Assembly (NCBI GenBank): GCA_051654905.1
Contig: JBOFYY010000159.1
Span: 197,230-261,229, forward strand
Direction: 5' to 3'
Source: JBOFIQ01 sp051654905
GTDB lineage: Bacteria; Actinomycetota; Actinomycetes; Propionibacteriales; Propionibacteriaceae
Length of the DNA stretch: 64,000 nt
Below the pieces are notes generated by a model. It had not been told where the DNA came from. It searched no databases and worked only from the letters and a program-made list of their open reading frames with translations. Numbering within the stretch: position 1 is the first letter of the stretch; the number at the start of each line of letters is the position of its first letter. Positions 8,025 through 16,140 of the stretch are shown piece after piece. The translations under genes and the position numbers were made by a program.

Positions 8025-10522
8025 TGTTGTTCCTTAAGTTGAACAAGAGCGGCAACGAAAGCAGACATAGTGGCTTCATCGCGTTGCGCTATACGAATCC
8101 ATGAAGTGCCCAAACCGGGGAAAGATTCGCCCCGACGTACTGCAAAACCTAGCTTAGCTAGTGATTCGCGTATTGGAAGATCGCCCAATGTAGCGCAATC
8201 TACCAGTAGGAATGGGGTAGCGGGAGTTCCGACGACTGGGAAGCCAGCTTCTCGTAGTTTGGTCACTAATTGTTTGCGAGGAGCGATGAGGGATTGTGCC
8301 CAGCTATTGGCTGCGGCAGTTGCAGTATCGCTAGAGCAAGCAATCATCGCGTCAGCAGCAGGTGTGGATACCGACCAAGGAGGCTGTATTGCAGCAAGTT
8401 TTGCAATTAACTTAGGATCTCCGACGACGTAGCCAGCTCGAATCCCAGCTAATGACCAAGTTTTCGTCAATGAACGAATAACTAGAATCCCAGCCATATT
8501 ATTGCTGATCATCGATTCAGTTTCGTCAGGAACCGCATCCATGAAAGCTTCATCTACCAGAACGATGCGATCGGGGGTTGCTAGAGAACCAATAGCGCGG
8601 CGTGAGTGAAGTGCCCCAGTTGGGTTCGTGGGATTTCCAATGGCAACTAGAGCGCTGTTATCACTTTGGATCTGCGGTAACACTGGAGCTAATGAGAAAC
8701 TTTCTGCAGCAGTTAGTAGTAGGCGGTTAATCTTCCAGCCAGCACTACGTAGAGCTTGTTCTGGCTCTGTGAATTGCGGGTGCACGATAGTTGCAGTAGC
8801 TGGCCCGAACGCTTGGGCAATAAGAGTGAAGGCTTCTGCCCCGCCAGCGGTGGGTAACACCATATCGACGGGAACTTTATGTCGAGCAGCGATAGCTTCA
8901 CGAGCTTTGGTTACATCAGGATAACGAGCCCACTGACTAGCACCGGAAATGAGCGTTTCTTGCAGCCAAGCAGGGGGAGTAGCATCCCTCACATTGACGG
9001 CAAGATCTATCAATCCGGGTACGGCATCTTGATCCCCGTGATGTCGTAAATCTGGTTCGTCAGCTGGGACAGAAGCAGGCGGAGGCAGAATCTGGTTACG
9101 GGCTGCTTCCCACGGCTGCAATTGTTGCGCAGAGCGCTGTGCTTTATGCGAAGCTGCTGCTGCTGCGAAACGTTGGCAGATCTGTGGATGTCCGGCCCAA
9201 TGAATATGCTGGTAGGTGGCTAATAGCGTCGAAGTGCCGGTATTTGCAGGATCTACGCAGATACCTTCCCCAGTATTGTCTCCTCGATTGAAGGCTGTCA
9301 GATAGCCATCATCAAAGGTTGTGACAGTGCGATGGAACTCGTGGGCAGTAAGAGTGGTTCCAGCCTCGCCAGCTAACGAATCATGCTCACAGCTGATGTC
9401 GTGGTAACGCAAAGTTAGTGTCTTAGTCATGACTGCGTCCGCGTCGATTGCACCAGCCATTTCTGCTCCGTCAAGGGTGCGACACAAATACAGTAAACCA
9501 GCACATTCGGCGATAGTAGGAAGCCCAGATTTCACTGCACGGGAGATATCAGTTCGCAGGGAGATATTTGCCGATAATGCGGCAGCATGTTCTTCAGGGA
9601 ATCCGCCGCCGATAAGTAACCCGTCAATATCGCTAGGCAATTGCAGATCGCAGATAGGGTCGATAGGAACAGGTTCACAGCCAGCAGCTCGTAGTAGATC
9701 ATCAGTTTCGGCGTAGCGGAAAGTGAAAGCTCGACCAGTTGCAACAGCGATTCGAGGACGTCCGGAAACAGGTGTTACTTCAGCAGCAGGATTCCAAGGT
9801 TCACTAGTTAGCTCGGGGGCGCTCTGGGCCAATGCCAAAATAGCGTCAAGGTCACAATTATCTGTGACCAGTTGCGTTGCTGCTGCCAGTACCGAACTGG
9901 ATTTGGCTAGTTCGGCAGCAGGAATAAGGCCTAGGTGACGAGAAGGTGCTTGTACGGTAGAACTTTTGGGAAGTGTACCTACGACTGGAAGCCCATCAGC
10001 TTCAAGAATACGACGGATTTCAGCGATATTACGGGCTGATCCACATCGATTAAGTAAAACTCCAGCTACTTTAACAGCGGGGTCATGGTGTGCCATGCCA
10101 GCAGCAACTGCAGCAACGGTACGAGAAGATTTAGAAGCGTCTAGAACCAACAGAACCGGTGTTTGTGTCAGAGCGACAACGTGAGCACTAGAACCAAAAG
10201 CTCCGCCACCTATCGCATCAGTGCCAATCCGGCCGTCGAATAGCCCCATCGCACCTTCGAGAATGGCAATATCAGCTCCTGCAGCTCCATGCGCAAGTAG
10301 CGGCGCTATTCGATCTTCGCCACACAAGTGAGGATCAAGATTGCGTCCTACTCGGTGGGCTGCCATCGTATGAAAACCCGGATCAATATAGTCTGGTCCA
10401 ATTTTGAAAGGTGCTACGACAAGGCCACGGGCATATAGGGCACCTAGTAAACCAATAGTGGCAGTAGTTTTACCTTGGCTGGAAGCGATAGCGCCTAATG
10501 CCAAACGAGGGACGGTTACCAT
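8021..10522 (-). CDS. cbiA: Fused cobyrinate a,c-diamide synthase and CobC-type aminotransferase/decarboxylase
   Basis: An 833-residue protein joining two normally separate enzymes. Residues 1 to about 455 are CbiA/CobB: an ATP-binding domain (SSQGKTTATIGLL, then KIGPDYIDPG) and a class I glutamine amidotransferase domain with its cysteine in AECAGLLYL near residue 340 and a late His in the HIHWAGHP segment. After a linker, about 500-833 is a fold-type I PLP enzyme of the CobC/CobD family, with the lysine in SLTKTWSLAG near residue 685. Members of that family decarboxylate threonine phosphate to aminopropanol phosphate or act as aminotransferases. The first domain amidates cobyrinate; the second would supply the aminopropanol arm attached by CbiB. 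No stop or frameshift separates the halves. It overlaps cobO by 7 bases. Confidence 0.9.
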   Translation of the reverse strand: MVTVPRLALGAIASSQGKTTATIGLLGALYARGLVVAPFKIGPDYIDPGFHTMAAHRVGRNLDPHLCGEDRIAPLLAHGAAGADIAILEGAMGLFDGRIGTDAIGGGAFGSSAHVVALTQTPVLLVLDASKSSRTVAAVAAGMAHHDPAVKVAGVLLNRCGSARNIAEIRRILEADGLPVVGTLPKSSTVQAPSRHLGLIPAAELAKSSSVLAAATQLVTDNCDLDAILALAQSAPELTSEPWNPAAEVTPVSGRPRIAVATGRAFTFRYAETDDLLRAAGCEPVPIDPICDLQLPSDIDGLLIGGGFPEEHAAALSANISLRTDISRAVKSGLPTIAECAGLLYLCRTLDGAEMAGAIDADAVMTKTLTLRYHDISCEHDSLAGEAGTTLTAHEFHRTVTTFDDGYLTAFNRGDNTGEGICVDPANTGTSTLLATYQHIHWAGHPQICQRFAAAAASHKAQRSAQQLQPWEAARNQILPPPASVPADEPDLRHHGDQDAVPGLIDLAVNVRDATPPAWLQETLISGASQWARYPDVTKAREAIAARHKVPVDMVLPTAGGAEAFTLIAQAFGPATATIVHPQFTEPEQALRSAGWKINRLLLTAAESFSLAPVLPQIQSDNSALVAIGNPTNPTGALHSRRAIGSLATPDRIVLVDEAFMDAVPDETESMISNNMAGILVIRSLTKTWSLAGIRAGYVVGDPKLIAKLAAIQPPWSVSTPAADAMIACSSDTATAAANSWAQSLIAPRKQLVTKLREAGFPVVGTPATPFLLVDCATLGDLPIRESLAKLGFAVRRGESFPGLGTSWIRIAQRDEATMSAFVAALVQLKEQQ

Positions 10523-11118
10523 TCGATGCCTGCCTGTCCTTTAGCTCCTTTATCAAAAGGATGCTTTATTTTCGTCATTTCGGTAACTAAGTCAGCAGCT
10601 TCTACGAGTGCTGCGGGAGCTCCTCGCCCAGTAACAATGACGTGCTGATAGCCGGGGCGGTTACGAAGAACATCAATGACCTCATCGGTGTCGAGCCATC
10701 CGCGGCTGAGGGTATAGGTGAACTCATCAAGAACATAAAGATCATGGGTTTGTGCAGCTAGTAGCGCGCGAACATGATCCCATCCTTGCCGCGCCAACTC
10801 TGCTTGATCGATATCGGCGGTAGAACGCAACCAAGTCCAGCCTGCTCCCATTACCTCCCAAGTTACTGGTCCGCCGACGCCAGTTGCTTGATGGAGGTGC
10901 CCCAATTCCTCTAGGGCAGTACGTTCTCCGACATGCCATTTTGCTGATTTTACGAATTGGAAAACTCCAATGGAGAACCCTTGCGACCAACCGCGTAATG
11001 CGGTGCCGAATGCGGCTGTCGATTTGCCTTTGCCTTCTCCAGTATTGACGATAAGTCTGGGCTGGCGGCGTAGCTCGCGAGTGCTGGGGCCTGTGGTAGT
11101 AGGGGGGACGCCTTTCAT
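10516..11118 (-). CDS. cobO: Corrinoid adenosyltransferase (CobA/CobO/BtuR type)
   Basis: Transfers the adenosyl group from ATP to the cobalt of a cob(I)yrinic acid diamide. 200 residues. The P-loop-like NTGEGKGKSTAAFG is at about 25-38. GVFQFVKSAKW, the VLDEFTYTL block and HVIVTGRGAPAAL match the family, and it ends with the KIKHPFDKGAKGQAGIEW-type tail. It overlaps cobQ (4 bases) and the cbiA fusion (7 bases). Confidence 0.94.
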   Translation of the reverse strand: MKGVPPTTTGPSTRELRRQPRLIVNTGEGKGKSTAAFGTALRGWSQGFSIGVFQFVKSAKWHVGERTALEELGHLHQATGVGGPVTWEVMGAGWTWLRSTADIDQAELARQGWDHVRALLAAQTHDLYVLDEFTYTLSRGWLDTDEVIDVLRNRPGYQHVIVTGRGAPAALVEAADLVTEMTKIKHPFDKGAKGQAGIEW

Positions 11119-12569
11119 GACTGCTCCTTGGCAAGATTAAGTAGTGCGGTAACGTCAAGATGTTCGTCGACAGCGTCAGCAAGAGTTTCGATCATCATCT
11201 CGCGACGATCGCTGTATCCGGGGGTATCAGGGGCAGGGGTCCAGCTGCGTCCCACTGCTTGAGCCATTTCCGATAGCCAGGCTCTTCGGAAAGAATCACA
11301 TTCAAAAGCACCGTGCCATAACGTACCGAAAGTATTTTTGACGCGACAGCCGTCTAAGAAAGGCTCGGCAGCGCCATTGACCTGACAGATTCCGTGATGA
11401 ATCTCATAGCCATCAACTTGATGTTCTCGCCACTGTCCTTGTGGACGAGCTAGGATCTTTTCTTCCCCGAAAAGCACAGAAACTGGAAGTGCTCCCAACC
11501 CAGCTACTAGCCCATTTTTTGATTCGATATCGTCATCAATAGTGTCTGCGAGCATTTGATAGCCACCACAAATGCCAACGATCGGACGACCAGCTTGGTG
11601 ACGAGCCACGATCACTTCAGCAATGCCTTCGCGGTGTAACCATGCTAGATCATCGACAGTTGATCTAGAACCAGGGATAACCACAATGTCAGCGCCAGCA
11701 ATAATACGGGGATCTGTGGTAACCATGACATGAACACCTGGTTCGTTGGCTAGTGCATCGACGTCGGTAGCATTAGAGATTCGCGGTAGGCGCACCACAG
11801 CAATCCGAAGATCGCTATCGCCAATGTCTAGAGATTCGTTACGCCATCTGCCTACTTCCAGCGCGTCTTCGCCGTCGAGCCATACCCCGTGGAGCCATGG
11901 CAAAACACCAAAGTTACGTAACCCGGAGCGGGAAGTAATATCGATAAGGCCGGGAGCTAGAACGCTACTATCGCCACGAAATTTGTTGATGATGTATCCA
12001 GAAAGTAGCCCCCGGTCAGCATCTTCAAGTAACGCCCAGGTTCCGTAAAGGCTCGCAAGAACCCCACCACGATCGATATCTCCTACCAGTACTACGGGCA
12101 GGTTGAACGCGCGAGCTAACCCCATATTGACGTAATCCCCAGCACGAAGATTTATTTCTGCCGGAGATCCGGCTCCTTCGCATAACACTAGTTCGTGACT
12201 AGCTGCGAGTTCTTGGTAAGCAGCATGGGCAGCTTCTTTGAGGTGAGCACGTCCGGTTGCATATTGTCCGGCTTCGAGTACCCCATCGGGACGTCCTCGG
12301 GTCACCACAAAACTACGACGATCAGTCCCCGGCTTCAGCAGCACCGGATTCATCGCACTGCTGGGTTCTACCTTGGCTGCTTGCGCTTGTAGGTATTGAG
12401 CGCGGCCGATTTCAGATCCGTCGCGGCAAACCATGGAGTTATTACTCATATTTTGTGCTTTATAAGGCACTACATCTACGCCACGACGTACTAATGCGCG
12501 GGCTAGTCCAGTGACGACAAGTGACTTGCCAGCATCTGAAGAAGTTCCCGCAATTAAGAGACCGCTCAT
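11115..12569 (-). CDS. cobQ: Cobyric acid synthase (adenosylcobyrinate amidating)
   Basis: Amidates four carboxylates of adenosylcobyrinic acid a,c-diamide to give adenosylcobyric acid. 484 residues, normal length. The N-terminal dethiobiotin-synthetase-like ATP domain starts GTSSDAGKS and includes PYKAQNMSNNS. The C-terminal glutamine amidotransferase domain has the cysteine in GICGGYQML and the histidine in LWHGAFE. It follows cbiB with a 4-base overlap. Confidence 0.95.
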   Translation of the reverse strand: MSGLLIAGTSSDAGKSLVVTGLARALVRRGVDVVPYKAQNMSNNSMVCRDGSEIGRAQYLQAQAAKVEPSSAMNPVLLKPGTDRRSFVVTRGRPDGVLEAGQYATGRAHLKEAAHAAYQELAASHELVLCEGAGSPAEINLRAGDYVNMGLARAFNLPVVLVGDIDRGGVLASLYGTWALLEDADRGLLSGYIINKFRGDSSVLAPGLIDITSRSGLRNFGVLPWLHGVWLDGEDALEVGRWRNESLDIGDSDLRIAVVRLPRISNATDVDALANEPGVHVMVTTDPRIIAGADIVVIPGSRSTVDDLAWLHREGIAEVIVARHQAGRPIVGICGGYQMLADTIDDDIESKNGLVAGLGALPVSVLFGEEKILARPQGQWREHQVDGYEIHHGICQVNGAAEPFLDGCRVKNTFGTLWHGAFECDSFRRAWLSEMAQAVGRSWTPAPDTPGYSDRREMMIETLADAVDEHLDVTALLNLAKEQS

Positions 12570-13570
12570 CGACGGTTCCTTTCGTCATGGCGACGCGATC
12601 GCATCGCAAGAGTTGTCAATGTGACACCAGCTAGGGCAGTCGCCCCTACTGTCACTGCTCGCAATAGTTTTGCGGCACGGCGTGCATCAGCAGGTTCTGG
12701 ACGTGGCCCATCCCCTAACAGACCTCGATCTTCAACGCGTCCGCCAGAGTACACGTTACGTCCGCCTAACGTGACGTTAAGAGCTCCCGCCCAAGCAGAT
12801 TCGCACCAACCGCCGTTAGGGGAGGGGTGTTGGTTAGCATCGCGGAGCATTATTTTCCAGGCTTGGATTGGATCACCAGATACGGTACGAGCGCATAAAC
12901 AGCCAAGCGTTCCGGTGATTCGTGCGGAGATCCATGCGGCGGCATCGTCGAGGCGTGCTGAAGTAGCCCCAAAGTTTTCGTAACGGGAATTGTGGTGCCC
13001 AATCATCGCATCAAGTGTGTTGATAGCTCGATGAGTTACGATTCCGGGGATACCAGCGATAGCTACCCAAAATATTGGGGCTACGACCGCGTCGTTAGCA
13101 TTTTCGGCTATGGATTCTACTGCGGCTCGGGTTAATTCTGAGGATGACAGATCATCAGCTAGTCGGCCACATAGGTGGCTTAGTCGCGCCCGGCTTTGGC
13201 TAAGGTCGCCAGCTTCTAAAAGATCAGACATAATCATGCCTTCACGCGCTAGTGAAGTGGCTCCCACACATGCCCAGGTTGATAGCGCGGTAGCGGCAAG
13301 ATAGGTCAGGCGATGGCGTCGAGATAACTGCTCTAGCACCCAACCTCCAATAGCTACGGGTGCGACTGCTGTTGTCCAAAATAGGGTGCCGCGGGTGACA
13401 GAATCTGCCCAGCAACGTTTTTCTAGCCAGAGTGCCCAATTGCCGAAACCAGCGACCGGATGCCAGCGCTGTGGATCACCAACATAAGTATCAATAATGA
13501 TCCCCAAGGCGACAGCAGCGCCGCGAGTGGCTAGGGTTCCTGCATGCCCCGGTTTTATTTTGTTCGCCAC
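12566..13570 (-). CDS. cbiB: Adenosylcobinamide-phosphate synthase CbiB
   Basis: Membrane enzyme that attaches aminopropanol (or its phosphate) to adenosylcobyric acid. The open frame extends to 13651, but I place the start at GTG 13570: it follows AGGAGG with seven bases of spacing, and the family core (ALGIIIDTYVGDPQRWHPV) begins about 20 residues later, giving 334 residues. Hydrophobic helices run throughout, and the conserved ENANDAVVAPIFW block is present. First gene of the cob operon. Its 5' end overlaps the start of the divergent phosphatase gene by 27 bases, so its promoter must lie inside or beyond that gene; the cobalamin riboswitch at 14180-14270 is the likely control point. Confidence 0.93.
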   Translation of the reverse strand: MANKIKPGHAGTLATRGAAVALGIIIDTYVGDPQRWHPVAGFGNWALWLEKRCWADSVTRGTLFWTTAVAPVAIGGWVLEQLSRRHRLTYLAATALSTWACVGATSLAREGMIMSDLLEAGDLSQSRARLSHLCGRLADDLSSSELTRAAVESIAENANDAVVAPIFWVAIAGIPGIVTHRAINTLDAMIGHHNSRYENFGATSARLDDAAAWISARITGTLGCLCARTVSGDPIQAWKIMLRDANQHPSPNGGWCESAWAGALNVTLGGRNVYSGGRVEDRGLLGDGPRPEPADARRAAKLLRAVTVGATALAGVTLTTLAMRSRRHDERNRR

Positions 13571-14089
13571 GGTGAGTCCTCCTGGAATGTCGAAAAGCGT
13601 TTGCAAGGACAGACGATGCAGGTGCCGTTGACGGAAAAAGGTTGGGAGCAAGCTGCGCAGGTTGCAGCTGAGTTAGCCGAGCGTGATTTAGGCGCCACTA
13701 TGCTATTGAGTAGCGACCAAGATCGAGCTATGCAGACTGCTGAAGTTATCGCTGCCCGTTTGGGGTTGCAAGTGGTGGCAGAGCCAGCGTTGCGCGAGCA
13801 GTCATTAGGTTCGTTGGAAGGCAAACGGCATGACGAGCTCGTCGCTGAACCTACGCCAACAGGTATGGATATTTCTGAGATCCGGTGGGGCGGCGGTGAA
13901 TCTATCGCTGATGTGTATCTACGCATGACAGCTCTTCTAGAGCGAATCAGAGAATACGATGTTGATTCGATCATCATGGTGTCCCATGGTGATGCAATTC
14001 GGGTGGCGCTAGCTGCGGCAGCAGGTGTTGGGCATCGCAATGTTGCATGGATAAAAATTGGCAATGGTGAAGTGGTAGCAGTTTCATGA
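13544..14089 (+). CDS. Histidine phosphatase family protein, possible alpha-ribazole phosphatase
   Basis: A 181-residue member of the phosphoglycerate mutase-like (histidine phosphatase) superfamily. The RHG motif with the phosphorylated histidine is at residues 8-10, which fixes the start at or very near ATG 13544. The second conserved segment is VSHGDAIRVAL near the C-terminus. Adjacency to nucleotide-loop genes suggests the CobC-type role of removing phosphate from alpha-ribazole 5'-phosphate or adenosylcobalamin 5'-phosphate. This is inference; sugar-phosphate phosphatases of the same fold look alike. It is transcribed away from cbiB, with overlapping 5' ends, and lies fully antisense to the predicted cob operon leader. 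Confidence 0.8.
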   Translation: MPRFYFVRHGESSWNVEKRLQGQTMQVPLTEKGWEQAAQVAAELAERDLGATMLLSSDQDRAMQTAEVIAARLGLQVVAEPALREQSLGSLEGKRHDELVAEPTPTGMDISEIRWGGGESIADVYLRMTALLERIREYDVDSIIMVSHGDAIRVALAAAAGVGHRNVAWIKIGNGEVVAVS

Positions 14090-14110
14090 TGAATCATTGC
14101 TACTATCCTT

Positions 14111-14147
14111 CCCCTCGCTAGAGCGCCGTAGGGAGGGGCAAACGCCC
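14111..14147. promoter_or_regulatory. Two mutually exclusive hairpins between phosphatase gene and cobalamin riboswitch
   Basis: Hairpin A pairs CCCCTC (14111-14116) with GAGGGG (14133-14138), plus three inner pairs beyond a G-G mismatch. Hairpin B pairs GGGC (14136-14139) with GCCC (14144-14147) around AAAC. They share 14136-14138, so only one can form. On + the first can terminate the phosphatase transcript. On - they come right after the riboswitch and could be its expression platform. Neither is followed by a T-run. Confidence 0.45.
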
Positions 14148-14179
14148 ACCTGTCCGTCGCAGATGTGGTGATATGAGTT

Positions 14180-14270
14180 CGATAGAGGCGACCGGGCTCG
14201 TCTTTTTAGGACACACCGTTGCGCAGACAGCGTCGGGTTCGCACCGACTTCGCTCCAACGATCACTATCG
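14180..14270 (-). promoter_or_regulatory. Cobalamin riboswitch, compact form, upstream of cob operon
   Basis: Read on the minus strand the sequence shows the B12 riboswitch core: GGAGCGAAG, GTCGGTGCGAACCCGAC (P3-like arm with the GGTG..AA..CC pattern), GCTG, GCGCAACGGTG, then GACGAGCCCGGTCGCCT matching the 3' conserved block. A closing stem CGATAG/CTATCG (14265-14270 with 14180-14185) brackets it, leaving a compact aptamer of about 91 bases. The gene-free stretch 14098-14406 holds this element, the hairpins at 14111-14147 and the glnS upstream region. The first minus-strand gene downstream is cbiB at 13570, so the leader would be about 610 bases and antisense to the phosphatase. Confidence 0.85.
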
Positions 14271-14406
14271 GCTGTGCCGATGGTTTAACCTTAAGCTATG
14301 GGAGTCTATTCGTAAGACACGGGTGAGATAGTGGATAGGTATTTTCGCTGTAACTAAGGCTCAGATTGCGTGCAGGCTGCGCGCAAGACATAAGGTCGAT
14401 AGACTA

Positions 14407-16107
14407 ATGAGTATGACTGAGACACCTGTAACTATTGACGATTTCATTCGGACCAAGGTTCGCGAGGATATCGCCGCAGGTCAACAGCGAGTCCAAACCC
14501 GTTTCCCACCCGAACCTAACGGTTATCTACACGTGGGACACGCTAAAGCTATTATTCAAGATTTTGATGTTGCGCGAGAGTTTGGTGGCGTCTGCAAGCT
14601 ACGTTTTGACGACACCAACCCCGAAACTGAAAAGACCGAATATATCGAGTCGATTATTGACGATATTGCCTGGTTGGGGTTCGTCCCAGACGAGGTTGTT
14701 TACGCATCTGATTATTTCGACAAACTTTATGAGTGGGCACAATTCCTGATTAAAGAAGGTAAAGCCTACGTCGATGAGCAGACAGCAGAAGAAATCTCTG
14801 CCCAGCGCGGCGGGTTTGGGAAGCCGGGTGTTCATTCTCGGTACCGGGATAGGCCAGCTACTGAAAGCCTAGAGCTATTTGCTCGGATGAAGGCAGGGGA
14901 GTTCCCCGATGGCTCTAAATGCCTACGAGCCAAGATCGATATGCAACATGAAAATGTGTGGTTACGAGATCCAGTAATGTACCGCATTCGTCATGAAGAG
15001 CATCCGCGTACTAAAGATCAGTGGTGTATTTATCCCACCTATGACTGGGCACATGGTCAATCTGACGCGATTGAAGGGGTTACCCATTCAATCTGCACGT
15101 TAGAATTTGATTCCCATCGGCCACTCTATGACTGGTATTTAGCGAATCTTCCATTGGCTGAAGTCACAGACGTAGCTCCCCAGCAGCTGGAATTTGCTCG
15201 GTTGGAACTCACTCATACGGTGACCAGTAAGCGTAAATTACGTGCACTTGTGGAACAAGGCATTGTTGACGGATGGGATGATCCGCGAATGCCTACGTTG
15301 CGCGCGTTCCGTCGTCGCGGTTATCCAGCTGAGGCGTTGCGAGAGTTTTGTCGGGCTATCGGTACGAAAAAAACTAATTCAACAAAGCAAATAGAGGAAT
15401 TAGAATCCTATGTTCGTCGGTTGTTAAACCGAGACGCTTTGCGGCGACTGGCAGTTGTTGATCCAGTTAAGTTAGTTATCGATAACTGGCCCACGCAAGC
15501 TGATGGTAGCCCGGTTGTTGAGTATGTAGAGCTAGTCAACAATCCTGAAGATGAGCATGCGGGAACCCGTAAGGTGCCTTTCGCTGGGGAATTATGGATT
15601 GAGCGAGATGATTTTGCAGCAGTCCCGCCGCCTAAGTATTTCCGGTTGCAGCCGGGTAAAGAAGTCCGGTTGCGCGGAGCTTACTATGTGGCATATGCCA
15701 GCCATGAGGTTGATGATCAGGGCACGGTGACGACGGTACACGTAACCTATGATCCGCAAACTCAAGGTGGGCAAGCTCCAGATGGACGTAAGGTTAAAGC
15801 GACAATTCACTGGGTGTCGGCAGCCCACGCCATTGATGCGACTGCTTTGAATTTTGAGCGGTTATTCCCAGTCGAAAATCCGGGGGAGCGTACGGGAGAT
15901 CCACTCGACGATGTTTCGGCAGCGTCGGTGCAGACATTTACTCAGGTCAAAGCAGAACCAAGTATTGGTGATATGGCCTCAGGATCTGTTATTCAGCTAG
16001 AACGGCTGGGGTACTACGCAATAGAACGTGCTAGTGACAGAGCTCTCAAGCTGGTGCGCACGATTGGACTCAAGGACGACTGGGCGCGTTCTCAGAAGAA
16101 GAACTGA
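14407..16107 (+). CDS. glnS: Glutaminyl-tRNA synthetase
   Basis: Charges tRNA-Gln directly with glutamine. 566 residues, the length of bacterial class Ic GlnRS. The HIGH-type motif is PPEPNGYLHVGH at 34-45, followed by RFDDTNPETEK. The KMSKS-type motif is VTSKRKL near residue 272. The C-terminal anticodon-binding beta-barrels are present to SQKKN. ATG 14407 is chosen; ATG 14413 is possible, and the AAGG at 14392 is rather distant. Many actinobacteria make Gln-tRNA indirectly with GatCAB, so a GlnRS gene is notable. gltX follows 33 bases later, suggesting co-transcription of two sister synthetases. Confidence 0.95.
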   Translation: MSMTETPVTIDDFIRTKVREDIAAGQQRVQTRFPPEPNGYLHVGHAKAIIQDFDVAREFGGVCKLRFDDTNPETEKTEYIESIIDDIAWLGFVPDEVVYASDYFDKLYEWAQFLIKEGKAYVDEQTAEEISAQRGGFGKPGVHSRYRDRPATESLELFARMKAGEFPDGSKCLRAKIDMQHENVWLRDPVMYRIRHEEHPRTKDQWCIYPTYDWAHGQSDAIEGVTHSICTLEFDSHRPLYDWYLANLPLAEVTDVAPQQLEFARLELTHTVTSKRKLRALVEQGIVDGWDDPRMPTLRAFRRRGYPAEALREFCRAIGTKKTNSTKQIEELESYVRRLLNRDALRRLAVVDPVKLVIDNWPTQADGSPVVEYVELVNNPEDEHAGTRKVPFAGELWIERDDFAAVPPPKYFRLQPGKEVRLRGAYYVAYASHEVDDQGTVTTVHVTYDPQTQGGQAPDGRKVKATIHWVSAAHAIDATALNFERLFPVENPGERTGDPLDDVSAASVQTFTQVKAEPSIGDMASGSVIQLERLGYYAIERASDRALKLVRTIGLKDDWARSQKKN

Positions 16108-16140
16108 TCCTAAATGGGTATCGATGAAAGGCTTTCTCCT

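Noticed and set aside
12195..12514. Plus-strand open frames over cobQ
   Set aside because: Antisense shadows of a well-supported cobQ gene; no start signals or family similarity.
13555..14097. Minus-strand 180-codon open frame over the phosphatase gene
   Set aside because: Ser/Arg/Thr-rich shadow of the phosphatase codons with no family features; considered as a possible first cob operon gene and dismissed.
14230..14250. GGGTTCGCACC-like stretch resembling a tRNA T arm
   Set aside because: No acceptor, D or anticodon arms surround it. Read on the minus strand it is the GGTGCGAACCC arm of the cobalamin riboswitch.
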